A DNA stretch of 64,000 bases from Triticum aestivum (lineage: Eukaryota; Streptophyta; Magnoliopsida; Poales; Poaceae): contig NC_057803.1 in assembly GCF_018294505.1 (NCBI RefSeq), positions 688,976,847-689,040,846 of the forward strand, in the 5' to 3' direction. The notes beneath the pieces are model-generated. The model had not been told where the DNA came from. It saw nothing but the letters and a program-made list of their open reading frames with translations, and did not search any database. Positions 44,856 to 57,828 of the stretch are shown in pieces. Every line of letters starts with the position of its first letter. The stretch's first letter is position 1. The translations under genes and the position numbers were made by a program.

Positions 44856-45757
44856 GTTACTCTCTCTATATATATATATATCAGAGGCGTTGTTAATATT
44901 TTTGGCCCGTGTACGGGATCCCATGTGATGTACATGTTAATTTGATGAGATTAATCTCCCACCCACCCACCCCCCCCCCCCCACCCACACCACCCCCACC
45001 CATAACCTTCCACCTCACACTATCAGGCTCTCATAAAACCATGTTTCTCCCATCGATACATCTTCCACTACTGTCAGTGTTGTCCACCTCATTCTAATGC
45101 TACAAATTTATTTATGTGTGAAACCTAAAGTGTCTTTTACTTCCATGTATATTTCATCTGCGCTGCATGTTATCACTTATACTCACACCTAGGAAGTAGG
45201 AAAGAGAGGCAACAGGAATGTTTTTAGCCACATGATATGTGCTGTCATTTGTCATTCATTAGAAATCTGGGCACACCTCTTCGAGCAACATGCCTGGAAA
45301 CATCTTGAATCGGTTCATTACCGAAGGTGGTGGCAGCCGTCGGCACAGCCAAGTGGTTTTCACCGTCTTAAATTTCATGTCTATTGAGGTGCTGCCATGT
45401 CTATTGACTGTGCCATCTTAAATCCCATGTGATATAAACGTTCCTTCAGAGAGTTTCGACCATGTTTCACCCCATAACCTTCGAGCCCTCACAACAGCCC
45501 AACCTCGGGGGGCCTCCCGTCGATTTGCCTGCCTCTGTAATCACCTTGTCCATCCATCCATCCATTTCAGTGATCCCAATCAACTAAGTAAAACCCAGGA
45601 TTTGGACACCATGCAGATCGCCTAAAATCAGTTTCGGGAACTATTTTTATAAAACTAGATGCTTCGCTGAGGATAATATCCTGACATGCAGTTTTATTCA
45701 ATTTTCTGTTTGTATGGAAATTAACACAAAATTTATAATCAACTAAAACAAATACTA
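44856..45757. other. Intergenic, no gene seen
   Basis: Contains a TA run (44866-44880) and a C-rich tract (44957-45002). No feature identified. Confidence 0.5.
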
Positions 45758-45809
45758 TATTCCCTCTGTCTCATATTAGTTGTTGATGAAAGTTTGAAAC
45801 GGATGTATC
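45758..45809. mobile_element. Left half of a Stowaway-type MITE
   Basis: TTCCCTCTGTCTCATATTAG followed by TTGTTGATGAAAGTTTGAAA and CGGATGTATC matches the first half of a common Stowaway. The expected second half is replaced by the poly-T end of a LINE. TCTAGACGTA at 47503-47512 may be part of the missing half, but this is a ten-base match only. Confidence 0.6.
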
Positions 45810-47455
45810 TTTTTTTTTTGAAAAGGAGGATGACCCCCGGCCTCTGCATCTAGGCGATGCATGCGGACACTTTATTAATTATTCTCACAAGACCTTACGG
45901 AGTCATACAACAGTAAGACTGAAGCCACCGTCTAAGCAACAACTGTTGCTACTCCTATCCAATTGATGAAGGGGCGCTGATAGTCTGGACCTAATACCAA
46001 ACAGACATCGCAGTCAAACCTAAACATCTAAGACCTGAGGTCCCAACCAGGACGCCTGCCTGGTATGGGGCACCTACCAGTCCGGCGCACTCCTCAACCA
46101 GAACGCTTGCCGGGTATGGGGCCGTCGCAGCCACCTGCCACGAGTCCACTTTAGAGTTGTACTGTTGCACCTACCGTGCCAGGTCTCTCAGCCATCGACG
46201 CCACCACGACGCCAGACAGCGTCGTCCTCCCGCGCGAGTCCATCCTCCCACATCGAACTCCGAATCTGCATTGCGCCACGCCATCCAGATCCATCATCAT
46301 ATATGTATGGATGAAGCACCACTCCACCAAAGAAGACGTCCGCTGGTCCCGCGAAGCAGAGTGCACCTCCAAGAATGCCGCCCCCAAGGGGGTTACGACA
46401 CATGATTGCCGCCAACACATCCGATCAGCTGATCTAGGGTTTCCCCCGGAGGTATTGAGTGGAGTTGGGAGCTTCACCTCTATGATGCCTTCATGAAGGA
46501 AACGATGATAAGGGCATCGTCATCACCGGCTCCGTCCATCGACCGAAGATCAGGTTTTCTTCCGGATCCGTCCCAAGAAATCCACCCAACAACATGTGCA
46601 CCGTCTCGACCGCCTTCAAAGCCCCAGATCCAACCGCCTAGATCCGGCGACCAACCGCAGCAACAGTGCCACCGTGGGATCCCTGGCGCACTGGCCACTG
46701 CCTGAGTGTGCCAGCACTGGAGCCTAGGAGGAGGGCTCCCACCCCGCCTCGCCAAGTCGCGAGAGCCGCCGAGAAGGATCCCGCGCACTCGTCACCGTCT
46801 CTGATCCGAACCAATCCATAATAGAGCGTCGTCACAGATCCGCCTTGGACAGGTACTGCACCACGCCATGCCGCCGCGGGAAGCCCGAGCTTCACCGGCC
46901 TCCACCCTCCAGGGCCGCCGCCCGGGTATCCACACAGAACTTTCCCGCTACCACCGGCCAAGTTCCGTCGCCGCCGACCGGCCAAGCCACCGGTCACGGC
47001 ATGACCATGCGAGCACAGCCAGTCGGCCGACCAACTCCTACGAAGAAGACCACCGCCAAGACTAGGGTTGGCGCCCCAGACATCCTTGTGTTGCAGATCA
47101 AGTCCAGGAGCAGTGTGCCGCCGACGGCGATTGAGATTGGTAGCACAACGAATTAGCCCGACATGAGTCAAGGCCAGATCCGTCGTTGCTGGTGCCGTCC
47201 TCCCCTGCCGCGACCGCACCACTTCCATGTCATCGCTGATTTGCGCCACCGCCTCCCATCTGGTCAGAGAGGAGCGCCGCCTCACAACCAGATCGAGATC
47301 TGAGGAGAAACCGCCACCGCCGCCACGCCACAAGGGCTTTGCCCTGTGACGCCCTGGGCGACGGCGGCAGAGGGGAGCAGAGGAGGGGCGAGGCTGTAGG
47401 AGGAGGGCAGGGGCTCCCCGGTGCGGGGCGGCGCCGCCGCACGGGGGACGGACGG
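45810..47455 (-). mobile_element. Truncated LINE 3' region
   Basis: Plus strand starts with T10 and GAAAAGGAGGATGACCCCCG; read on the minus strand this is a 3' end with CCGGGGGTCATCCTCC just before a poly-A tail. The next 1.6 kb is GC-rich and without RT motifs, in keeping with a long LINE 3' UTR or 5'-truncated copy. Frames within it on both strands (for example 46638-47333) are compositionally open, with no domain seen. The 5' boundary near 47455 is approximate. Confidence 0.5.
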
Positions 47456-47756
47456 GAGTAGTTTATAAACCCTAGTTATATAGGTACCTTTAGAGTTGAG
47501 ACTTAGGTCTAGACGTAACTACATGAGCTATAGTAACGGGATTTGATACTAACCAGCGGGCGGTGGCTACTTCGTTGGCGTGAGCCGGAGAACTAATCAA
47601 CACTTGGGAATTGACAACCAACATCTGAAGCTTTCATGCTGTGACCGATTGCAATGCGCTAGTGCCCTAGCGCACTAGGCGGCGGCGAACAGTTATAAAA
47701 TCAGGCAATCGGTCGTGCCGGACATCTTTTAATCTAGGATTGGAGCACCACATCTA
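47456..47756. other. Short spacer between LINE copies
   Basis: Includes AAACCCTAGTTATATAGG and TAGTGCCCTAGCGCACTA (a palindrome, 47660-47677). No gene. Confidence 0.4.
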
Positions 47757-49410
47757 TTTTTTTAGACAATCACGCGAAGCTCTATTATATCGTCACCACA
47801 TTAACAGGGATGGAGGGAAGGTTCCCCGGATGGCCTAGCCATACATGACGGCCTCGTTCCAATCATAAAGCTTGCTTCGCTAGATTGTGAGCCTCGAAGT
47901 TCGAGCTCCTACTTTCATAAACTATATTACATGAAATAAAGGCACTAACGCCTAACTTGACCTCTTAGATGATAGCACTATAGCTTGATCTGCTTCCCTC
48001 CTTGATTTCATGCACCACATTCTTGCAATCTGAAGCAATATGAACTCTCTAATTATTTAGGTCCATTGAGAGGGCCATACCTTCTCTGACCGCCATGGAC
48101 TCCAACGCAGCTGGGTCGATCACAGTGGGAAAGACAGCCACTGAAGCCCCCTCCAAGGTCCCATCCATGCTACGACTGATTGCTGCTACAACACCATGTC
48201 TGCCGCTGCGACTAACAGCCGTCGACGTTGACCTTTGCATGATTCTTCGGTGGTGACAGCCAAACCTTGCTCAGAGTTGGAGTCGTCCTGCACCTGACGT
48301 AGGAGGTATGATCTGTGACTGAAGCTTTGCCAAGTACGAGTTGATGAATCTGTTGATTGCATGCGGGCTTTGGAAGATATCTTCATGGAGAGCTTTCCGC
48401 CGGGCACTCCAGATGGCCCATAGTGAGACAGATAACCGCATGAACTCGTCCTTATCCAACATTTCGCTCATAGCAAAGATCCAACTTCTAGCGTTCTCCT
48501 CCTGGTTAACACTGACCTGCTCGAGCACCGGATCAGAAGACAGGGCCCACGTGCAACGGGACATAGGGCAGCTCAAGAGGGCATGGCGCCAGCTGTCATG
48601 GGCTCCGCATAAAATACAAGATGGAGTTGTGGCCATGTTCCTGTAATGAAGAAGCTCCTGTGATGGCATAAAGTGTTGTGCTAAACGCCACAGAAAAATC
48701 TTCATCTTGGTCGGGAGCTGCAGCTTCCAGATTCCAGTCCAGACCCCCTGGCTCACCGAAATGTAAGATGTACTCTCCCTTTATTCCATCCATCCCTCCC
48801 TTTCCGTCTTGATCCCGACGATCATTCTATACGCCGAGCGTACTGTGAATAAACCTCGCTTCTTCTCATTCCAAGCCCAGAAATCATGTATTCGTCGGTT
48901 GCAAAGAGGGATTCTGAAAATCGCTTCCGCATCAAAAGGTGTAAAAACAGTCTGTACAATATCTCCTCTCCAGCTAGCAGAGCTGCTGTCGATGAGGTCT
49001 ACCACTCGGGTAGGTGGGTTTTGGATCAGGGAAGCAATAGGACGCTTGACGCCGTCCCGTGGGATCCAGTTTTGCTCCCAGATCATAGTTGTCTCCCCAT
49101 CATCGATCCTTCTAATGATCCTTGAGCCAGAATATCACGCCCGTCCAGAATGGCTCGCCAAATTTCAGAGGGATGTGAACCCAGCTCAGCTTCTAGTATG
49201 CCCGTTCCTGGAAAGTAAGCCGCTTTCAGAATCCTCAGCGCTTAACGAATCAGGGTCAGTGAGCACTCTCCACGCCTGTATAGCAAGTAACGCCAGATTG
49301 AAAATCTCAATATCTCGGAAGCCCAAACCTCCCACATGCTTTGGACGAATCATAACGTCCCATGCAACCCAGGAGGATTTTCTTTTACCTCTTTTATTGC
49401 CCCACCAAAA
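47757..49410 (-). pseudogene. LINE (L1-type) pol 3' part, broken
   Basis: Minus strand, in order: 49405-49186 C-terminal reverse transcriptase (FWWGNKRGKRKSSWVAWD, then PKHVGGLGFRDIEIFN); 49086-48781 linker (IWEQNWIPRD); 48756-48271 RT zinc-binding domain (KMKIFLWRLA, then CILCGAHDSWRHALLSC, matching the C-x2-C...H...C pattern); 48240-48049 RNase H-like start (AVSRSGRHGVVAAIS). Frame changes separate these blocks, so it is inactive. A poly-A tail is represented by T7 at 47757-47763. The upstream end is cut at 49410 by the copia: LINE residues FWWG abut the LTR directly. Confidence 0.9.
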
Positions 49411-51168
49411 TGTTGGGGAACGTAACAATAATTCAAAATTTTCTACGCATCACCAAGATCAATCTATGGAGATTCTAGCAACAAGAGAGAGAGAGGGAGT
49501 GCATCTTCATACCCTTTAAGATCGCGCCAACAGAAGCGTTACAAGAATGCGGTTGATGGAGTCGTACTCGCGGTGATTCAAATCGCGGAAGATCTGATCT
49601 AGCACCGAACGGACAGCGCCTCCGCGTTCAACACACGTACAACCCGGGGACGTATCCTCCTTCTTGATCCAGCAAGGGGAGAGGATAAGTTGAGGGAGAA
49701 CTCTGACAGCACGACGGCGTGGTGTTGGTGGAGCTCGTGGTTCTCCAGCAGGGCTTCGCCAAGCTCTACGGAGGAGGAGGAGGTGTCGGAGGAGGGAGGG
49801 GCTGCGCCAGGGGGAAGGGTGTGGCTGCCCTCCCACCCCTCACTATATATAAGAGGAAGGGGAGAGGGGGCCGGCCCCTCCAGATCCCATCTAGAGGAGG
49901 GGGCGGCGGCTAGAGGAAACCCTAAATGGGTTTGGGCGCCCCCACCTCATAGGAAACTCTCCCCCCCCCCCCAAGCCGGGAGGGGTGGCTGCCCTAGGGG
50001 AGGCGCCCCAACCCTTCAGGTTACGTGAGATGAGGTGGGAGGGGCGCTCAGCCACTTAGTGGGCTGATGTGCCCCCTCCCCTTCCCATAAGGCCCCCCAA
50101 CGCTTGCCGGGGCCTCCGAACCCCCTTTCGGACATGCTGGTCGTCACTCGGTACCCCCGGAACAATTCCGGACTCCAATATCCTTCGTCCAATATACCGA
50201 TCTTCACCTCCGGACCATTCCGGAGTTTCTCGTCGCGTCCGGGATCTCATCCGGGACTCCGAACAACCTTCGGTAACCACATACTATTTCCCATAATAAC
50301 TCTAGCGTCACTGAACCTTAAGTGTGTAGACCCTACGGTTTCGTGAACCAAGTAGACATGACCGAGATGTTCTCCGGCAAATAACCAACAACGGGATCTG
50401 GATACCCATGTTGGCTCCCACATGTTCCACGATGTCTCATCGGATGAACCACGATGTCGAGGATTCAATCAATCCCGTATACAATTCCCTTTGTCCACCG
50501 GTACGTTACTTGCCCGAGATTCGATCGTCGGTATCCCAATACCTCGTTCAATCTCGTTACTGGCAAGTCTCTTAACTCGTTCCGTAATGCATGATCCCGT
50601 GACTAACTACTTAGTCACATTGAGCTTATTATGATGATGTATTACTAGGTGGGCCCAGAGGTACCTCTCCGTCATATGGAGTGACAAATCCCAGTCTCGA
50701 TTTGCGCCAACCCAACATACACTTTTGGAGATACCTGCAGTGCACCTTTATAGCCACCCAGTTATGTTGTGACGTTTGGTACGCCCAAAGAATTCCTACG
50801 GTATCCGGGAGTTGCACAATCTCATGGTCTAAGGAAGTGATACTTGACATTAGAAAATCTCTTAGCAAATGAACTACACGATCTTGTGCTAAGCTTAGGA
50901 TTGGGTCTTGTCCATCACATCATTCTCCTAATGATGTGATCCCGTTATCAATGACATCTAATGTCCATGGTCAGGAAACCATAACCATCTATTGATCAAC
51001 GAGCTAGTCAACTAGAGGCTCACTAGGGACATGTTGTGGTCTATGTATTCACACATGTATTACCGTTTCCAGTTAATACAATTATAGCATGAACAATAGA
51101 CAATTATCGTGAACAAGGAAATACAATAATAACCATTTTATTATTGCCTCTAGGGCATATTTCCAACA
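49411..51168 (-). repeat. 3' LTR of Angela/BARE-like copia
   Basis: TGTTGGGGAACG...ATTTCCAACA, 1758 bases. It ends GCCTCTAGGGCATATTTCCA, the complement of the family's start. A TATATAAGAGG-type sequence near 49846 may be the LTR TATA region (read on the minus strand TATATATAG). Frames such as 49516-49836 are LTR-internal and non-coding. Confidence 0.95.
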
Positions 51169-51499
51169 GTCTCCCACTTGCACTAGAGTGAATAATCTAG
51201 TTCACATCACTATGTGATTGTAATGAATCCAACACCCATGGGGTTTGATCATATCTCGCTTGTGAGAGAGGTTATTAGTCAACGGGTCTGAACCTTTCAG
51301 ATCCGTGTATGCTTTACAAATCTCTATGTCATCTTGTAGATGCAGCTACCACGCGCTATTTGGAGCTATTCCAAATAACTGTTCTACTATATGAATCCGG
51401 TTTACTACTCATAGTCATCCAGATTAGTATCAAAGTTTGCATCGATGTAACCCTTTATGACGAACTCTTTTACCACCTTCATAATCGAGAAAATTCCTT

Positions 51500-54400
51500 A
51501 GTCCACTAGTTACTAAGGATAACTTTTACCGCTGTCCTGTGATCCATTCCTAGATCACTCTTGTACCCCTTGACTGACTCATGGCAAGGCACACTTTAGG
51601 TGCAGTACACATCATAGCATACTGTAGAGCCTACGTCTAAAGCATGGGGGACGACCTTCGTCCTTTCTCTCTCATCTGCCGTGGTCAGGTCTTGGGTCTT
51701 ACTCAATACTCACACCTTATAACACAGCCAATAACTCCTTCTTTTCCGATCTATTTTGAACTCCTTCAAAATCTTGTCACGGTATGTATTCATTTGGAAG
51801 TACTATTAAGCTTTTTTGGTTTATCCCTATAGATGTTGATGCTCAATGTTCAAGTAGATTAATCCAGGGTTTCCATTGAAAAACACTTTTCAAATAACCC
51901 TATATGCTTTCCAGAAATTCTACATCATTTCCGATCAACAATATGTCAACAACATATACTCATCAGAAATGCTATAATGCTCCCACTCACTTCTTTGGAA
52001 ATACAAGTTTCTCATAAACTTTGTATAAACCCAATGTCTTTGATCATCTTATCAAAGCGTACATTCCAACTCTGAGATGCTTACTCCAGTCCTTAGAAGG
52101 ATTTCTAGGGCTTTGCATACTTGTTAGCATCTTTTAGGATTGACAAAACCTTCTGGTTGTATCACATACAACCTTTCCTCAAGAAAATCGTTGAGGAAAC
52201 AATGTTTTGACATCCTATCTGCAAAATTTCATAAATAATGCAGGAACTGCTAATATAATTCCAACAGACTCTTAGCATCGCTATCAGTGAGAAAGTCTCA
52301 TCGTAGTCAACTCCTTGAACTTGTCAGAAAACATCTTAGAGATAAGTCGAGCTTTCTTAATGGTGACACTTACCATCATTGTCAGTCTTCCCTTTTAAAA
52401 TCCATCTGTACCCAACAACATTACGACCATCAAGTAGTTCTTCCAAAGTCTACACTTTGTTTTATACATAGATCCTCTCTCGGATTTTATGGCCTCGAGC
52501 CATTTGTCGCAATCCGGGCCCACCATCGCTTCTCCATAGCTCGTAGGTTCATTGTTGTCTAGCAACATGACCTCCAAGACAGGATTATGTACCACTCTGA
52601 AGTAGTACGCATCCTTGTCGACCTACGAGGTTTGTAATGACTTGATCCGAAGTTCCATGATCACTATCATCAGCTTCCACTTCAATTGGTGTAGGCGTCA
52701 CAGGAACAACATCCTGTGCCCTGCTACACAATAGTTGAAGTGACGATTCAATAATCTCATCAACTCTCCACCATCCTCCCACTCAATTCTTTCAAGAGAA
52801 ACTTTTCCTCGAGAAAGGATCCGTTTCTAGAAACAATCACTTTTGCTTCCGGATCTGAAATAGGAGGTATGCCCAACTGTTTTGGGTGTCTTATGAAGAT
52901 GTATTTATCCGCTTTGGGTTCGAGCTTATCAGGATGAAACTTTTTCACATAAGCGTCGCAGCCCCAAACTTTCAAGAAACGACAGCTTAGGTTTCTTTAA
53001 ACCATAGTTCATACGGTGTCATCTCAATGGAATTACGTGGTGCCCTATTTAATGTGAATGCGGTTATCTCTAATGCCTAACCCATGAACGATAGTGGTAA
53101 TTCGATAAGAGACATCATGGTATGCCCCATATCCAATAGGGTGCATCTATGATGTTCGAACACACCATCACACTATGGTGTTCCAGGCGGTATTAGTCGT
53201 GAAACAATTTCCACAATGTCTTAATTGTGTACCAAACTCGCAACTCAGATATTCATCTCTATGATCATATCATAGACATTTTATCCTCTTGTCACGAAGA
53301 TCTTCAACTTCACTCTGAAATTACTTGAACCTTTCAATAATTCAGACTTGTGTTTCATCAAGTAAATATACTTAGCATCTACTCAAATCATCTGTGAAGT
53401 AAGAACATAACGATATCCACTGCGTGCCTCAGCACTCGTTGGAATGCACACATCAAAATGTATTACTTCCAACAAGTTGCTTTCTTGTTCCATCTTACTG
53501 AAAACGAGGTTTTTCAGTCGTCTTGCCCATGTGGTATGATTTGCATGTCTCAAGTGATTCAAAATCAAGTGAGTCCAAACGATCCATCTGCATGGAGTTT
53601 CTTCATGTGTATATACCAATAGACATGGTTCGCATGTCTCAAACTTTTCAAAAAACGAGTGAGTCCAAAGATCCATCAACATGGATCTTCTTCATGCGTT
53701 TTATACCAATATGACTCAAATGGCAATGCCACAAGTAGGTGGTACTATCATTACTATCTTATATCTTTTTGCATGAACATGTGTATCACTACGATCGAGA
53801 TTTAATAAAAACTATTCATTTTAGGTGCAAGACCATTGAAGGTATTATTCAAATAAACAGAGTAACATTTATTCTCCTTAAAAGAATAAACGTATTGCGA
53901 TAGACATAATCCAATCATGTCTATGCTCAACGCAAACTCCAAATAAAAATTATTTAGGTTTAACACCGATCCCGATGGTAGAGGGAGCGTGCGATGTTTG
54001 ATCACATCAACCTTGGAAATACTTCCAACACATATCGTCACCTCGCCTTTAGCTAGTCTCCATTTATTCCATATCCTTTTATTTCGAGTTACTAACACTT
54101 AGCAACCGAACCGGTATCTATTACCATGGTGCTACTAGGAGTACTAGTAAAGTACACATTAATATAATGTATATCTAATATACTTCTGTCGACCTTGCAT
54201 GCCTTCTTATGTACCAAGTATCTAGGGTAATTCTGCTCCAGTGACCGTTCTCCTTATTACAGAAGCACTTAGTCTCGGTTTGGGTTCAACTTTGGGTTTC
54301 TTCACTAGAGCAGCAACTGTTTTGCCGTTTCATGAAGTATCCCTTCTTGCATTGCCCTTCTTGAAACTAGTGGTTTCACTCACCATCAATAATTGATCCT

Positions 54401-55100
54401 CCTTCTTGATTTCTACTTTCACGGTGTCGAACATAGTGAATAGCTCAAGGATCATCATATTTATCCCTGATATGTTATAGTTCATCACCAAGCTCTAGTA
54501 ACTTGGTGGCAGTGACTTTGGAGAAACATCACTATCTCATCTGGAAGATTAACTCCCGCTCGATTCAAGTGATTGTAGTACTCAGACAATCTGAGCACAT
54601 GCTCAACGATTGAGCTTTTCTCCCTTAGTTTGTAGGCCAAGAAACTCGTCAGAGGTCTCATACCTCTTGACGTGGGCACTAGCCTGAAATCCCAATTTCA
54701 GCCCTTGGAACATCTCATATGTTCCGCGAAATTTCAAAATTCGTCTTCGGCGCCTCAATTCTAAACCGTTTAACATTACTGAACTATCACGTAGTCATCA
54801 AAACGTGTATCTCAGATGTTCGCAACATCCACAGACGATGTTCGAGGTTCAGCACACCAAGCGGTGCATTAAGGACATAAGCCTTCTGCGCAGCATGAGG
54901 ACAATCCTCAGTTTACGGACCCAGTCCGCATAATTGCTACTATCAACTTTCAACTAAATTTTCTCTAGGAACATGTCTAAAACAGTAGAACTAAAACGCG
55001 AGCTACGACATGATTTGCAAAGACCTTTTGACTATGTTCAGGATAATTAAGTTCATCTAATGAAATGAACTCCCACTCAGATAGACATCCCTCTAGTCAT
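51500..55100 (-). pseudogene. Copia gag-pol remnants
   Basis: Recognisable minus-strand blocks in the right order: gag (54679-54485, KLREKSSIVEHVLRLSEYY); protease/pre-integrase (54098-53802, LPLPSGSVLNLNNFYLEFAL); GAG-pre-integrase to integrase (53682-53383, ESNLLEVIHFDVCIPTSAEA then RSGYRYVLT); integrase C-end (52975-52760, MKVWGCDAYVKKFHPDKLEP); RT start (52595-52395, DCDKWLEAIKSE); RT active site near 51980-51930, where YVDD has become YVVD. Stops and frameshifts are frequent and the catalytic change alone would kill RT. Confidence 0.88.
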
Positions 55101-56263
55101 CTAAGTGATACATGATCCGAGTCAACTAGGCCGTGTCCGATCATCACGTGAGACGGACTAGTCATCATCGTGAACATCTTCATGTTGATCGTATCTACTA
55201 TACGACTCATGTTCGACCTTTCGGTCTCTTGTGTTCCGAGGCCATGTCTGTACATGCTAGGCTCGTCAAGTCAACCTAAGTGTTTTGCATGTGTAAATCT
55301 GGCTTACACCCGTTGTATGCGAACATTAGAATCTATCACACCCGATCATCACGTGGTGCTTCAAAACAACGAAATTTCGCAACGGTGCACGGTTTGGGGG
55401 AACACTTTCTTGAAATTTTAGTGAGGGATCATCTTATTTATGCTACTGTCGTTCTAAGCAAATAAGATGTAAACATGACAAACATCACATGCAAATCATA
55501 AAGTGACATGATATGGCCAATATCATTTTGCGCCTTTGATCTCCATCTTTGAGGCGCGGCATGATCACCTTCATCACCGGCATGACACCATGATCTCCAT
55601 CATCATGATCCCCATCATCGTGTCTCCATGAAGTTTTCTTGCCAACTATTACTTCTACTGCTACGGCTAACAGTTAGCAATAAAGTAAAGTAATTACATG
55701 GCGTTGTTCAATGACACGCAGGTCATACAATAAATTAAGACAACTCCTATGGCTCCTGCCGGTTGTCATACTCATCTACATGCAAGTCGTGATTCCTATT
55801 ACAAGAACATGCTCAATCTCATACATCACATATCATTCATCACATTCTTTTGCCCATATCACATCACATAGCATATCCTACAAAAACAAGTTAGACATCC
55901 TCTAATTGTTGTTGCATGCTTTACGTGGCTGCTACGGGTTTCTAGCAAGAACGTTTCTTGCCTACGCAAAGCCACAACGGTGATATGCCAATTGCTATTT
56001 ACCCTTCATAAGGACCCTTTTCATCGAATCTGATCCGACTAAAGTGTGAGAGACTGGCACCTGCTAGCCACCTTATGCAACAAGTGCATGTCAGTCGGCG
56101 GAACCTGTCTCACGTAAGCGTACGTGTAAGGTCGGTCCGGGCCGCTTCATCCCACAATACCGTCGAAACAAGATAGGACTAGTAACATTAAGCATATTGA
56201 ACAAAACCAACGCCCACAACTACTTGTGTTCTACTCGTGAATAGAATCTACGCAATAGACCTA

Positions 56264-56275
56264 GCTCTAATACCA
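56264..56275 (-). other. Primer-binding site, initiator Met tRNA
   Basis: Minus strand TGGTATTAGAGC, one base from the LTR end; one change from the usual TGGTATCAGAGC. Confidence 0.9.
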
Positions 56276-56276
56276 C

Positions 56277-56803
56277 TGTTGGGAAACGTAGCAATAATTC
56301 AAAATTTTCTACGCATCACCAAGATCAATCTATGGAGATTCTAGCCACAAGAGAGAGAGGGGATGCATCTTCATATCCTTGAAGATCGTGCAAATGGAAG
56401 CCTTACAAGAACGCGATTGATGGGGTCATACTCACGGCGATTCAAATCGTGGAAGATCCGATCTAGCACCGAACGGACGGTGCCTCCGCGTTCAACACAC
56501 GTACAGCCCGGGGACGTCTCCTCCTTCTTGATCCAGCAAGGGGAGAGGAGAAGTTGAGGGAGAAATCCGACAGCACGACGGCGTGGTGTTGGTGGAGCTC
56601 GTGGTTCTCCAGTAGGGCTTCGCCAAGCTCTACGGAGGAGGAGGAGGTGTTGGAGGAGGGAGGGGCTGCGCCAGGGGGAAGGGTGTGGCTGCGCTCCCAC
56701 CCCTCACTATATATAGGAGGAAGGGGAGAGGGGGCCGGCCCCTCTAGATCCCATCTAGAGGAGGGGATGGCGGCTAGGGGAAACCCTAGATGGGTTTGCG
56801 CAC
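56277..56803 (-). repeat. 5' LTR fragment of Angela/BARE-like copia
   Basis: Matches 49411-49940 with scattered differences and stops at GGGTTTGCGCAC, where the other LTR continues GCGCCCCCACCTCATAGG. The stop coincides with the CACTA terminus. Confidence 0.93.
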
Positions 56804-57828
56804 CACTACAAGAAATATGTCAACTAGTGACCTTCTGTGAGTGACCGTGGAAGAATTGGTCATAGATCTATGACCATTTCAGACCAACTGGTTAAAAGTT
56901 GTTCGGGGGGCTCCAAACCCTAAACTATAACAACCATTTTGGTCAGAAAGGTCGTAATTTCCTTACACGAAATGGTCATAAAGCAGATAGCACTAGTCCG
57001 CTACCTTATTGCTAGCTGATCATGACCAATATAAATGGTCATAACCTTGTAAATTGTGGTGGGTTGCTACGACTAGGCGCCACTCATCAATTTTTCCTAT
57101 GTGTCATGTCCATGTGGCAGTTTTTGCCCTAGGTTGTGAAACAACCTATATTTCTGTCATTCCCATAATTCCCAAAAAAATCTCATAAATTCTTTGGGTC
57201 ATATCTTCGTCAAATACGTAAAAAACCTTTCTTGCCTAGTTCAAAAATAATTCAAAAATATTCGTTTTCCTATTCTGTTCAGAAAAACACTTTGTGAAGG
57301 AAGTACCACTTTGGCATGTCCAAATGGTATCCATTTTCTATAGTGCTTTCCTATGCCCAAATAACCATGCTCCACCAAATGCCAGCTCAATCCATTCATT
57401 ATTTTGAGCCCAGCTTCAACATTCATATTTATGTTCAATGTGGTACTTTGCAAAGCAAGTACCACCTAGGCTCCTCTTTTGAGCTAAAAATTTGTGAAGA
57501 TGGTCTTCGTAGTAACTCATCATCCTCAGCCAAAACTCATGCCCATTAGCCATGTGGATTTCCCGTACCGCTAATCAAACACTTGGCTGCTTATTCATGT
57601 TTAAGCATCGATCGGTCTCCTCGTGAGAACTTATGTTGTGATTTTCTTCCTAGCACCTACCTGGGGAGTACCCAACCCACTAGACATTCCTAGGCCGTCC
57701 AGAACACATGGCAACACCACGGTCATGCGGTGACCACGCGGCGGGCATGCGAGTATACACGCTCTAGAGTTGGGGCCCTCGGCCACCGTCCAAACCTCAA
57801 CGTATCACCACCAAACCATGTATTTATG

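Larger units (their letters stand above)
49411..56803 (-). mobile_element. Ty1/copia Angela/BARE-like element, 5' LTR truncated
   Basis: Minus orientation. 3' LTR 49411-51168, polypurine tract AAGTGGGAGAC (51169-51179), degenerate gag-pol 51170-56263, primer site TGGTATTAGAGC (56264-56275, initiator-Met type), then the first 527 bases of the 5' LTR (56277-56803), after which a CACTA begins. The LTRs share the AAACGTA/AACGTAACAATAATTC end and the GGTGTTGGTGGAGCTCGTGG block. The left flank CAAAA (49406-49410) should be one half of the target duplication. The LTR's remaining ~1.2 kb must lie beyond the CACTA. Confidence 0.95.

Noticed and set aside
46638..47333. 231-codon minus-strand ORF as a gene
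   Set aside because: Sits in GC-rich LINE 3' sequence, glycine/arginine-rich, with equally long frames on the other strand.
49516..49836. ORFs shared by 49516-49836 and 56371-56700 as a duplicated gene
   Set aside because: They lie in the two LTRs of one copia and are simply the same LTR sequence twice.
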